Shown here: one piece after another, positions 6,921 to 15,541 of the stretch | How positions within the stretch are numbered: the first letter of the stretch is position 1 | How the letters are laid out: each line of letters opens with the position of its first letter | Assembly (NCBI RefSeq): GCF_001279695.1 | Contig: NZ_LGDD01000344.1 | Location: 1 to 34,397, forward strand | Direction of reading: 5' to 3' | Length of the DNA: 34,397 nt | Source: Streptomyces sp. WM6378 | GTDB taxonomy: Bacteria > Actinomycetota > Actinomycetes > Streptomycetales > Streptomycetaceae | Made by a program: the position numbers and the translations under genes | The notes under the pieces: model-generated | Told to the model about the DNA's origin: nothing | What the model saw: the letters and a program-made list of their open reading frames with translations, nothing else | The model's database searches: none

Positions 6921-7895
6921 TCACCCGTCTGCCGGTGCCACGTCCCGCAGGAGCTGGGTGAAGGCGGCCTCGTCGACGACCGGCGTGCCGAACGACTTGG
7001 CCTTGACGGTCTTGGACGTCGCCGAGTCCGGATCGTTGGTGACGAGGAGGCTGGTGAGGCGCGAGACGCTGGTCGCCACGTGCAGCCCCGCCTCGATCGC
7101 CCGGTCCTCCAGGAGCTCGCGGTCGACGGAGGTGTCGCCGGAGAACGCCACCCGCATGCCCTGCTTCAGGGGCCGGTCCGGCTCGTAGCGGCCGGGGTTG
7201 GGGTGCGGGCAGGCGGGGCGCTTGCGCGAGGCCCGCCAGGTGCCCGAGCCGCCGCGGTAGGAGGCCTGGTAGCCGATGCGGGGGGTCGCCGGGGAGTCCG
7301 TCCACTCGGTGAGCGGGCGGCATTCGAGCAGCGGGAGGCGCACCCCGCCGGCCGCGGCCGCGTGCAGGCTCGGCCGGAACGCCTCGGCGAGCACCCGCGC
7401 GTCGTCCAGGGCGTGGTGCGCGCGCTGCTGCACGACGCCGTAGTGTGCGGCGAGCGACTCCAGTTTGTGGTTGGGCAGCGGCAGCGCGAGCTCCTTGGAC
7501 AGCGCGATGGTGCACAGCCGCTGCTTGACCGGCGCGGTGCGCTCGGCCCGCGCGTACTCGCGCGCGATCATCTGCCAGTCGAAGATCGCGTTGTGCGCGA
7601 CCAGGACCCGCCCGTCGAGCCGGGCCGCGAACTCCTCGGCGATCTCCGGGAAGAGCGGCGCCCCTTCGAGGACGTCACTGGTCAGCCCGTGGATCCACAC
7701 CGGGCCCGGGTCGCGCTCGGGGTTGACCAGCGTGTACCAGTGGTCCTCGACGTTGCCCTGGGCGTCCAGCCGGTAGACGGCAGCCGAGATTATCCGGTCG
7801 TCGCGGGCGAGGCCGGTGGTCTCCACGTCGACGACCGCGTACCCCGGTGGGTAGGCGGCCGGCCACGTCGCTGCTGTCGTCAGGTCGTCGAGCAT
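6921..7895 (-). CDS. DEDDh 3'-5' exonuclease with C-terminal BRCT domain
   Basis: This is a 324-aa protein. The DEDDh exonuclease domain spans about residues 17-175, with Asp23 and Glu25 in VVDVETTGL, Asp106 in VAHNAIFDWQM, and His160/Asp165 in HHALDDAR. This is the DnaQ/epsilon fold that removes 3' nucleotides from DNA or RNA with two metal ions. Residues about 235-320 (VAFSGDTSVDRELLEDRA to FTQLLRDV) look like a BRCT domain, which binds nicks or phosphoprotein partners. The ATG at 7895 is used; a GTG two codons upstream is possible. A TATTCT hexamer lies 8 nt upstream with no Shine-Dalgarno, so the mRNA may be leaderless or nearly so. A DNA-repair role is inferred. Confidence 0.9.
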   Translation of the reverse strand: MLDDLTTAATWPAAYPPGYAVVDVETTGLARDDRIISAAVYRLDAQGNVEDHWYTLVNPERDPGPVWIHGLTSDVLEGAPLFPEIAEEFAARLDGRVLVAHNAIFDWQMIAREYARAERTAPVKQRLCTIALSKELALPLPNHKLESLAAHYGVVQQRAHHALDDARVLAEAFRPSLHAAAAGGVRLPLLECRPLTEWTDSPATPRIGYQASYRGGSGTWRASRKRPACPHPNPGRYEPDRPLKQGMRVAFSGDTSVDRELLEDRAIEAGLHVATSVSRLTSLLVTNDPDSATSKTVKAKSFGTPVVDEAAFTQLLRDVAPADG

Positions 7896-7988
7896 GGTCA
7901 CAGAGAATACGGGGCGACACTGACACTCCGGGCCGGGGCCAGGTGGGCGACCGGGTTCGCGGTGCCGGGCCCCGCCGGTCCGGAGCGG

Positions 7989-8017
7989 CCAACCGGCCCT
8001 GGTGTCGGCCGGTTTGG
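7989..8017 (-). terminator. Hairpin terminator downstream of the TetR gene
   Basis: AACCGGCC (7991-7998) pairs perfectly with GGCCGGTT (8007-8014) around an 8-nt loop. The outer CC/GG extends the stem past one bulged T. It lies about 55 nt beyond the TetR stop, in the gap before the exonuclease start. No other coding or RNA signal is seen in this 175-nt gap. Confidence 0.5.
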
Positions 8018-8070
8018 GGCTGTCGTGGACCCGCTCGGGAGCCACCCCTCCGTGTACCCGGGCCGGGGCC

Positions 8071-8697
8071 TCACGTGCCGCCCCCGGCCAGCAGCCCCGC
8101 CACGAGCGCCCGGACCGACTCCGCGAACAGCCGGTCCTGGTCCACCGGGGCGGCGAGCGCGCGGGCGAGGGACGGGTCCTGCTCGGCCGCCGCGGCGTGC
8201 CACAGCTCCTCCTCGGCCGGGCGCTGCACCGGCGCGCGCTCCCGGTTGCGCTCGACCAGGACGTACCCCACCACCTGGAACTGGATCGCCCGCACCGCCT
8301 GGGCCGCCCGGGCGCCGCGCAGGCCCGCCGCGTGCATCTCGTGGACCAGGGCCTCCTGTGCGGGCAGGAACATCCGCTCGGTCAGGCCGCGTTCGTGGAC
8401 CATCGCGATCAGGTGCGGGCGCGCGCGCAGCTCCCGGCGCAGGGTGCGGGCCACCGACACGACGCGGGCGGCCGGGGTGCGCCCGCGCGGTCTGATCTCG
8501 CCCAGCTCCTCGACGGTCCGCTCGACGAGCGCGTCCAGGAGCGACTCGCGGTTGCCGACGTGCCAGTAGATCGAGGTGACGGCGGTGCCGAGTTCCGCCG
8601 CGAGCCCCCGCATGGTGAGGGCGGCCGGGCCGTGCTGTCTGACCAGGGATCCGGCCGCGGCGAGCACCTCCTCGCGGGTGAGTGACGTACGCGTCAT
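8071..8697 (-). CDS. TetR/AcrR-family transcriptional regulator
   Basis: This is a 208-aa protein. The N-terminal helix-turn-helix domain occupies residues 1-55, with the family pattern GLAAELGTAVTSIYWHVGNRESLLDAL. The C-terminal all-helical domain of about 150 residues should bind a ligand. It is transcribed away from the acetoacetate-decarboxylase/SDR/amidohydrolase operon across a 126-bp gap. That gap contains a TGTAAC-tgt-GTTACA dyad. By the usual TetR logic it represses both itself and the divergent operon until a pathway ligand, perhaps an acyl-CoA or the substrate, releases it. The divergent arrangement is seen; the ligand is not known. Confidence 0.92.
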   Translation of the reverse strand: MTRTSLTREEVLAAAGSLVRQHGPAALTMRGLAAELGTAVTSIYWHVGNRESLLDALVERTVEELGEIRPRGRTPAARVVSVARTLRRELRARPHLIAMVHERGLTERMFLPAQEALVHEMHAAGLRGARAAQAVRAIQFQVVGYVLVERNRERAPVQRPAEEELWHAAAAEQDPSLARALAAPVDQDRLFAESVRALVAGLLAGGGT

Positions 8698-8734
8698 ATC
8701 TGACTCTCCATCAATTCCGGTGCGTGCGCGGGTC

Positions 8735-8763
8735 TTTACCCTTCATCGGACGCGGTGTAACTG
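8735..8763 (+). promoter_or_regulatory. Candidate promoter of the amidohydrolase operon
   Basis: A -35-like TTTACC (8735-8740) is separated by 17 bp from TAACTG (8758-8763). The fit to the -10 consensus is only partial because the last T is missing. The -10 region falls inside the TetR-type dyad, as expected for steric repression. Confidence 0.35.
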
Positions 8764-8770
8764 TGTTACA
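8756..8770. promoter_or_regulatory. Probable TetR operator (TGTAAC-N3-GTTACA)
   Basis: TGTAACTGTGTTACA is a perfect 6+6 inverted repeat with a 3-bp spacer. It stands out because it is AT-rich in a GC-rich context and lies between the TetR gene and the divergent operon. Size and symmetry suit a TetR dimer. Confidence 0.7.
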
Positions 8771-8823
8771 GAACCCCTGGAAGGGACAGCCTGCCCAGAA
8801 CAGCCTGCGAAGGGTGGTACGAC

Positions 8824-9621
8824 ATGGCACGCGTACGGTACGGGGCGCGCACCGAGGACGAGATCCAGGCGGCGCGCACCGCGAGCTCCAAGCTCCCCGA
8901 CATCTGGTCGACCGGCGTGGTGGCGGTCTGGGAGAGCGACCCCGACGCGGTCGCGGCCGTGCTGCCGCCGCCGCTCAAGCCCGCGCAGCGCCCGCTGGTG
9001 CGGGCCAACATCAGCAAGGTCGACCTGCCCGGCTATCCGCTCGGCGCGGGCTCGGTGGCGGTCGCCGCCGTGCACGACGGGCAGGAGGGCTGGTATCCGC
9101 TGGTCATGCCGATGACGCACGAGCGGGCCCTGATCGGCGGGCGCGAGGTGTTCGGCGAGCCGAAGAAGCTCGGCGAGGTCCTCGTCGAGCGCGACGGCCT
9201 GGTCGTGAAGGCCTCGCTCGCCCGGCACGGGATCGCGTTCGTGGAGGTGCGGGGCGCCGTCGAGGGCGCGCTGCCGCTGCCGGAGCCGACCCGGAAGACC
9301 GACTTCTACTTCAAGTTCCTGCCCGCCGTGGACGGCGAGGGCTTCGACGCCGACCCCGTCCTCGTCCACTGCGTACGCAACGAGAAGGTGCGCAAGCTGG
9401 AGAAGATCACCGGCGATGTGGTGCTGCGCGAGTCGATGTACGACCCGGTCGCCGACCTGCCGGTGCGCCGCGTCGTCGAGATCACCATCGGCGAGAAGAC
9501 CACCGACCAGAAGGGCCGGGTGGCCGAACGGGTCAGCGCGCAGGCCCTGTTGCCGTACATCCACCAGCGCTACGACGACCCCCAGCAGATTCTCGACGGT
9601 CCGCCCGAGGGGAGCGTCTGA
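8824..9621 (+). CDS. Acetoacetate decarboxylase-like protein
   Basis: This is a 265-aa member of the acetoacetate decarboxylase superfamily. The signature GGREVFGEPKKLGE contains the tandem lysines at 114-115; the second corresponds by position to the Schiff-base lysine of clostridial ADC. The superfamily also includes aldolase/dehydratase-type enzymes, so decarboxylation of acetoacetate is only one possibility. It is the first gene of an operon with an SDR and two amidohydrolases and is led by a GAAGGGTGG ribosome-binding site. The 126-bp upstream gap carries the TetR-type dyad. It is likely to act on a beta-keto acid or a Schiff-base-forming ketone made by its operon partners, which is inference. 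Confidence 0.88.
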   Translation: MARVRYGARTEDEIQAARTASSKLPDIWSTGVVAVWESDPDAVAAVLPPPLKPAQRPLVRANISKVDLPGYPLGAGSVAVAAVHDGQEGWYPLVMPMTHERALIGGREVFGEPKKLGEVLVERDGLVVKASLARHGIAFVEVRGAVEGALPLPEPTRKTDFYFKFLPAVDGEGFDADPVLVHCVRNEKVRKLEKITGDVVLRESMYDPVADLPVRRVVEITIGEKTTDQKGRVAERVSAQALLPYIHQRYDDPQQILDGPPEGSV

Positions 9622-9623
9622 CC

Positions 9624-10508
9624 ATGGAGCTCAGGCAGGGGCAGGTCGCCGTCGTCACGGGTGCGGCGAGCGGGATCGGGCTCGCGATGGCCCGGCGGTT
9701 CGCCGCCGAGGGGCTCAGGGTCGTCCTCGCCGACGTCGAGGGGGGCGCCCTGGAGAAGGCCGCCGGGCAACTGCGCGAGGACGGGGCGCAGGTGCTCGCG
9801 CGCACCGTCGACGTCAGCGAGCGGGACTCCGTGATCGCGCTCGCGGACGCCGTGTACGAGACCTTCGGCGCCGTGCACGTGCTCTGCAACAACGCGGGCG
9901 TCGGCTCCGGCGCCGAGGGCCGCATGTGGGAGCACGAGGTCAACGACTGGAAGTGGGCGTTCGCGGTCAATGTGTGGGGCGTCTTCCACGGCATCCAGGC
10001 CTTCGTGCCCCGCATGATCGCGGGCGGCGAGCCCGGCCGGGTCGTCAACACCTCGTCCAGTGACGGCGGGATCGCCCCGCTGCCGACCGCGTCCGTGTAC
10101 GCCGTCACCAAGTCGGCCGTCGTCACGATGACCGAGTCCCTGTACGCGCATCTGAAGGCGGAGGGCGCGGCGGTGGGCGCCTCGGTGCTCTTCCCCGGGC
10201 CGCACATGCTGCGCACCGGACTGTGGGAGTCGCACCGCAACCGGCCCGAGCGGTACGCGAAGGAGCGGCCGCGCAGGACCCCGTACCGCAGCCTCGACCA
10301 GTGGGAGGCGGCCATGAAGGCGGCCGGCCAGGAGATCGAGTTCACCCCGGTCGAGTCCGTGGCCGCCGAGGTCGTCGACGGGATCCGCGCCGACCGGTTC
10401 TGGATGCTGCCCGCGAGCGGGCACAGCGACCGGCAGATCAGAGCGCGGTCGCAGGCAATGCTCGACCGGGCGAACCCGGCGTACCTGGAAAGCTTCATCC
10501 TGGACTGA
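9624..10508 (+). CDS. SDR-family NAD(P)-dependent oxidoreductase
   Basis: This is a 294-aa classical SDR, longer than usual by about 40 C-terminal residues. TGAASGIG (about residues 12-19) binds the cofactor, an acidic residue after the second strand (VVLADVEG) suggests NAD preference, and NNAGVG is present. Ser in NTSSSDGG and Tyr159-x3-Lys163 complete the active site. The segment after residue 190 (GPHMLRTGLWESHRNRPERY) forms the substrate lid. The start is 2 nt beyond the upstream stop, with GAGGGGAGC as ribosome-binding site. In this operon it probably oxidises or reduces an alcohol/ketone that the decarboxylase-like protein or amidohydrolases then process. Confidence 0.9.
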   Translation: MELRQGQVAVVTGAASGIGLAMARRFAAEGLRVVLADVEGGALEKAAGQLREDGAQVLARTVDVSERDSVIALADAVYETFGAVHVLCNNAGVGSGAEGRMWEHEVNDWKWAFAVNVWGVFHGIQAFVPRMIAGGEPGRVVNTSSSDGGIAPLPTASVYAVTKSAVVTMTESLYAHLKAEGAAVGASVLFPGPHMLRTGLWESHRNRPERYAKERPRRTPYRSLDQWEAAMKAAGQEIEFTPVESVAAEVVDGIRADRFWMLPASGHSDRQIRARSQAMLDRANPAYLESFILD

Positions 10509-10521
10509 CGAGGGACGTGCG

Positions 10522-11844
10522 ATGACAGCACAGAACACAGCACAGAACACGGCGCAGCACGCGGCGCAGAACGACCCGTACCTGATCATCTCCTCCGACT
10601 GCCACGCCGGGCTGCCCACCGAGCGGTACCGGCCCTATCTGGACGCCCGGTTCCACCGGGACTTCGACCAGTTCCTCGCGGGGCGCGACCGACGCCGCGA
10701 GGAGATGACCCGGCTCGGCGTGCGCAACGAGGCGTTCGCCGACAAGTGGTTCAGCGACAACGAGGAAGGCCTGCGCGGCGGTTGGGACGCGGCGCAGCGG
10801 CTCAAGGAGCTCGACGGGGACGGCGTGGCCGCCGAGGTCGTCTTCCCCGACGCGGACGCCGTCGACAGCCAGACCGCCGCGCCCTTCGGCGTGGGCCTCG
10901 GCCTCTCCGGCGACCAGGACCCCGAGCTCGGCATGGCGGGCGCCCAGGCGCACAACCGCTGGCTCGCCGAGTTCGTCGGCCAGAATCCCGAACGGCACTG
11001 CGGGGTCGCCCTGCTGCCCGTCACCGGCGAGGTCGACCGGGTGGTCGCCGAGATCCACCGGGCCAAGGAGTCCGGGCTCGGCGCGCTGATGATCCCCTCG
11101 ATGTGGGTGGACCGCGCCCCCTACCACGACCGCCGCTACGACCCGGTCTGGGCGGCGGCGGCCGAGACCGGGATGCCGCTGGTGACCCATTCGGGCGCGG
11201 CCCCGCGCCACGAGTACGGCGACCACCTGGGGATCTATGTGTCCGAGGTGACGTTCTGGCCCGCCCGGCCCCTCTGGTTCCTGCTGTGGTCGGGCGTCTT
11301 CGAGCGGCACCCGGGCCTGAAGTTCGGGGTGGCCGAGTCGGGCTGCTGGTGGCTGCCGAACCTGCTGTGGTTCATGGACCGGCTCTACCTCGGCGCGCAC
11401 GGCGGCAAGAAGCTCTCCCCGTTCGCTGAGCTCAAGCGCCCGCCGAGCGAGTACCTCGACCGGCAGATCTTCATCTGCGCCACCAACACCAAGCGCCGCG
11501 AGCTGGCCCAGCGCTACGAGATCGGCGTCGACAACATCCTGTGGGGCTCCGACTTCCCGCACCCGGAAGGGACGTGGCCGAACACCCGCGAGTGGCTGCG
11601 CAACACCTTCCACGACATTCCGGTGGCCGAGACCCGGCGGATGCTGGGCCTGGCGGCGGCGGAGGTCTTCGGCTTCGACACGGAGAAGCTCGCGCCGATC
11701 GCCCGCCGGATCGGGCCGACCCCCGCCGAACTCGGCCAGAGCGACGACCAGTTGGCGGTCGAGGCGTCCTGGGCGCGCTCGCGCGAGGTGGGCCGGCACT
11801 GGCTCACCGAACACGACTTCCCGGTCCTGGGGGTGTCGTCATGA
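10522..11844 (+). CDS. Amidohydrolase-family (amidohydrolase_2) enzyme A
   Basis: This is a 440-aa TIM-barrel protein of the ACMSD/LigW-like branch. Candidate metal ligands are Asp26 and His28 in SSDCHAG, His223 in LVTHSG, and Asp344 in WGSDFPHPEG. The usual first-strand HxH appears as DxH, similar to the ExH of LigW-type decarboxylases, so non-hydrolytic C-C bond cleavage is as likely as amide hydrolysis. A conserved AHNRWLAEF stretch is near residue 150. The gene overlaps its paralogue at 11841 by ATGA. The 5' end has an odd repeat of AACACAGC-like units encoding TAQNTAQNTAQHAAQ. The start follows GAGGGACG. Confidence 0.88.
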   Translation: MTAQNTAQNTAQHAAQNDPYLIISSDCHAGLPTERYRPYLDARFHRDFDQFLAGRDRRREEMTRLGVRNEAFADKWFSDNEEGLRGGWDAAQRLKELDGDGVAAEVVFPDADAVDSQTAAPFGVGLGLSGDQDPELGMAGAQAHNRWLAEFVGQNPERHCGVALLPVTGEVDRVVAEIHRAKESGLGALMIPSMWVDRAPYHDRRYDPVWAAAAETGMPLVTHSGAAPRHEYGDHLGIYVSEVTFWPARPLWFLLWSGVFERHPGLKFGVAESGCWWLPNLLWFMDRLYLGAHGGKKLSPFAELKRPPSEYLDRQIFICATNTKRRELAQRYEIGVDNILWGSDFPHPEGTWPNTREWLRNTFHDIPVAETRRMLGLAAAEVFGFDTEKLAPIARRIGPTPAELGQSDDQLAVEASWARSREVGRHWLTEHDFPVLGVSS

Positions 11845-13067
11845 CGGACCGCTACACCGTCATCTCGGCGGACTGCCACGCCGGGGCCGACCTCCTGGAC
11901 TACCGCCCGTACCTGGAGTCCAAGCACCACGAAGCCTTCGACGCGTGGGCGGCGACGTACGTCAACCCGTACGAGGACCTGATGGCGGACACCGCCGACC
12001 GCAACTGGAACTCGGGCCGCCGGTTGGCCGATCTTGAGGCGGACGGCATCGTGGCGGAAGTCGTCTTCCCGAACACGATCCCGCCGTTCTTCCCCTCCGC
12101 CTCCCTCATGGCGCCCGCGCCCACCCGCGAGGAGTTCGAGCAGCGCTGGGCGGGCCTGCGCGCCCACAACCGCTGGCTGGCCGACTTCTGCGCCGAGGCG
12201 CCGGGCCGCCGGGCGGGCGTCGCGCAGATCCTCCTGAACGACGTCGACGAAGCGGTACGGGAGATCCGCCGGGTCAAGGAGGCGGGCCTGACCGGCGGCA
12301 TCCTGCTGCCGGGCGCGCCGCCGGGCTCGGGCGTCCCCGAGCTCTACTCCGACGTGTACGACCCGATCTGGGCGGCCTGCGCGGACCTGGACGTGCCGGT
12401 CAACCACCACGGCGGGTCCGCGTCCCCGCCGCTGGGGGAGGAGCCGGCGGCCCGGGCGGTGTTCATGGTGGAGACGACGTGGTTCGCGCACCGGGCGCTG
12501 TGGCACCTGATCTTCGGCGGCGCCTTCAACCGCCACCCGTCCCTCAAGCTCATCCTCACCGAGCAGGGTTCGGGCTGGATCCCCGGCGTCCTCGACATGC
12601 TGGACTACTACCACGCCCGCCTGGTGGCGGCCGCGACGAAGGCGTCCACGGCGGAGTCGAAGTTCGGCGCGGGCCTCGCGGAGTCCATGGGCAGGGGCCC
12701 GTCCCAGGTCTGGCGGGACAACTGCTTCGTCGGCGCGAGCTTCATGCGTCCGCACGAGGTGCCGCTGCGGGACCGGATCGGCCTCGACAAGATCATGTGG
12801 GGCAGCGACTACCCGCACGACGAGGGCACGACCCCGTTCTCCCGGGAGGGGCTGCGGATCGCGTACGCGGGCCTGCCGAGCGACGAGGTCGCGGCCATGG
12901 TCGGCGGCAACGCGGCCCGCGTCTACGGCTTCGACCTGCCCTCTCTCGACAAGGTCGCGGCCCGGGTCGGCCCCACCGTGGCGGAGATCGCCGAGCCGCT
13001 GAAGGAGATCCCGCCGCAGGCGACGAGCCCGGCGTTCGCGCTGGGTGGGTCGGTGCGCGTGTGGTGA
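11841..13067 (+). CDS. Amidohydrolase-family (amidohydrolase_2) enzyme B, paralogue of A
   Basis: This is a 408-aa TIM-barrel protein collinear with the upstream amidohydrolase. Matching blocks are SADCHAG (Asp11, His13), a YRPYLE helix, EVVFPN, AHNRWLADF, VNHHGG (His189), and WGSDYPHDEG (Asp323). Both share a C-terminal ARxGPT-(P/V)-AE motif. The pair probably arose by tandem duplication and may form a heteromer or perform successive steps. Like enzyme A it has DxH in place of HxH, pointing to a decarboxylase/lyase-like metal site, which is inference. Translation is coupled by a four-base ATGA overlap. It is the last clear member of the TetR-controlled operon. Confidence 0.88.
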   Translation: MTDRYTVISADCHAGADLLDYRPYLESKHHEAFDAWAATYVNPYEDLMADTADRNWNSGRRLADLEADGIVAEVVFPNTIPPFFPSASLMAPAPTREEFEQRWAGLRAHNRWLADFCAEAPGRRAGVAQILLNDVDEAVREIRRVKEAGLTGGILLPGAPPGSGVPELYSDVYDPIWAACADLDVPVNHHGGSASPPLGEEPAARAVFMVETTWFAHRALWHLIFGGAFNRHPSLKLILTEQGSGWIPGVLDMLDYYHARLVAAATKASTAESKFGAGLAESMGRGPSQVWRDNCFVGASFMRPHEVPLRDRIGLDKIMWGSDYPHDEGTTPFSREGLRIAYAGLPSDEVAAMVGGNAARVYGFDLPSLDKVAARVGPTVAEIAEPLKEIPPQATSPAFALGGSVRVW

Positions 13068-13070
13068 GAG

Positions 13071-13091
13071 GCGGGGTGAGACCCTCCCCGC
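13071..13091 (+). other. Hairpin between amidohydrolase B and the VIT1-type gene
   Basis: GCGGGG (13071-13076) pairs with CCCCGC (13086-13091), and the stem ends one base before the ATG at 13092. It could weaken read-through translation or act as a short terminator that separates the transporter gene from the operon. No Shine-Dalgarno is free outside the stem. Confidence 0.4.
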
Positions 13092-13805
13092 ATGAGCTCA
13101 ACCGACCAGCACGACGAAGCGCACAACGGGGCGCTCGGCTCGCGGCTCAACTGGCTGCGGGCCGCGGTCCTGGGCGCCAATGACGGCATCGTGTCCACCG
13201 CCGGTCTCGTCGTCGGCGTGGCCGGCGCGACGGACGACCGCTCGGCCCTCCTGACGGCGGGCCTGGCCGGACTGCTCGCCGGTTCCATGTCGATGGCGGC
13301 CGGCGAGTACGTCTCCGTCTCCACCCAGCGCGACTCGGAGAAGGCCGCGCTCGCGACGGAACGTCGCGAACTCAAAGAGTTCCCCGAGGCCGAACTGGCC
13401 GAGCTCACCGGCCTGTTGGCGGATCGCGGCCTCAGCGAGGAGGTGGCCCGCGAGGCGGCGCTCCAGCTCACCGAACGCGACGCCCTGCGCGCGCACGCCA
13501 GCGTCGAGCTGGGCATCGACCCCGACGAACTCACCAACCCCTGGCACGCGGCCTGGGCCAGCTTCTTCGCCTTCACGGCAGGCGCGCTGCTCCCGCTCCT
13601 GGCCATCGTGCTGCCCCCGGCCTCCGTCCGCCTGTACGTCACGGTCGGCTCGGTCCTGGCCGCACTGGCCCTGACGGGCTGGTGGAGCGCCCGCCTGGGC
13701 GCGGCCCCGGCGAGCCGCGCGATCCTGCGGAACGTGGGCGGGGGTGCGGTGGCCATGGGGGTCACGTACGCGGCGGGGGCGTTGCTCGGGGCGGTGGGGG
13801 CGTGA
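13092..13805 (+). CDS. VIT1/CCC1-family iron/manganese transporter
   Basis: This is a 237-aa membrane protein of the VIT family. The N-terminal signature is LRAAVLGANDGIVSTAGLVVGVAGA, followed by a helix pair with SMSMAAGEYVSVSTQRDSE, and a cytoplasmic, Glu-rich metal-binding segment near residues 90-150. Three helices close the protein. VIT proteins export Fe(II) or Mn(II) from the cytoplasm, usually against H+. It starts 24 nt after the amidohydrolase B stop but across a hairpin, so shared transcription is uncertain. If the amidohydrolases and di-iron enzyme nearby are metal-loaded, a link to metal balance is possible but speculative. Confidence 0.92.
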   Translation: MSSTDQHDEAHNGALGSRLNWLRAAVLGANDGIVSTAGLVVGVAGATDDRSALLTAGLAGLLAGSMSMAAGEYVSVSTQRDSEKAALATERRELKEFPEAELAELTGLLADRGLSEEVAREAALQLTERDALRAHASVELGIDPDELTNPWHAAWASFFAFTAGALLPLLAIVLPPASVRLYVTVGSVLAALALTGWWSARLGAAPASRAILRNVGGGAVAMGVTYAAGALLGAVGA

Positions 13806-13964
13806 CCCCGCGGAGGACCTTCGCGAGGCGGTCCGGCGACGCGGGCGTCGGCAGGGGGCGCACCGGTCCGGCCACCCCATTGGCAGAACTCACCAAAGCC
13901 TGCTGACAACACGTCTCGCATACTTGTGGGTAACAACATCTAGCCGGACCTGCCACCCCGCCCC

Positions 13965-13970
13965 TACGGT
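13965..13970 (+). promoter_or_regulatory. Candidate -10 of a leaderless promoter for the sterol-desaturase-family gene
   Basis: TACGGT fits TAnnnT and ends exactly 6 nt before the ATG at 13977. No good Shine-Dalgarno exists, so transcription may start at the start codon. The region upstream (about 13880-13945) is an AT-richer island with a TTGT-gggta-ACAA dyad (13924-13936), but I see no convincing -35. Confidence 0.4.
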
Positions 13971-13976
13971 GCAGGC

Positions 13977-14857
<881 letters not shown>

Positions 14858-14861
<4 letters not shown>

Positions 14862-15523
14862 CGCAGCCCGGCGCGGACGCCGTCCCGCGCGGGCTGACCG
14901 CGAAGGCCGCCACGGTCCCCCCGCTCCTGATCGCCTTCGGCCTCGCCGCGGCCGTCGATCTGGTCTCCCTCCTCGCGGGCTGGCACACCGGGCACCTCGT
15001 CGCCAAGCCGCTGCTCATGCCGCTGCTCGCCGGGCACGTGTACGCGCGGGGCGGGCCCCGGCTGCTCATCGCGGCGCTGCTGTGCGGCTGGGGCGGCGAC
15101 GTGTTCCTGCTCTCCGGCGCCGATGCCGCGTTCCTGCTCGGCATGGGCTGCTTCGCCGCCGGGCACGTCTGCTACCTCGTGCTGTTCGGGCGCGGCAGGA
15201 CGCATGCCGGGCTCGGTGCCGCGTACGGGATCGCGCTGGTCGGGACCGTCGCCGCGCTCTGGCCGGACCTGCCGGGCGGGCTGCGGATCCCGGTCGCCGG
15301 ATACAGCCTGCTGCTCACCGCGATGGCCTACCGCTCATCGCGGCTCGGGCCGCTCGTCGGCCTCGGCGGGGCAATGTTCCTGCTCTCCGACACCCTCATC
15401 GCCACCGGCGTCGCCGACTGGCCGCAGCCGCCGCGCCCCGACTTCTGCGTCATGCTGACCTATCTCGCCGCGCAGGCACTTCTCGCACAGGCGTACCGTG
15501 AGGAGTCCCGTACCACCCCCTGA
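14858..15523 (+). CDS. YhhN/TMEM86-family lysoplasmalogenase
   Basis: This is a 221-aa protein with about eight short membrane helices. It shows the YhhN-family residues (H)LVAKPLLMPLLA in the second helix, GWGGDVFLL, then FLLGMGCFAAGHVCYL and a late MFLLSDTLIA. The family hydrolyses the vinyl-ether bond of lysoplasmalogens, giving a fatty aldehyde and a glycerophospho head group. Start ATG 14858 overlaps the upstream stop. Plasmalogens are not standard in aerobic streptomycetes, so the natural substrate may be another alkenyl or alkyl ether lipid. The zinc dehydrogenase gene 18 nt downstream could handle the released aldehyde. Confidence 0.88.
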
Positions 15524-15541
15524 CCGGCAAGGACCAGCAGC

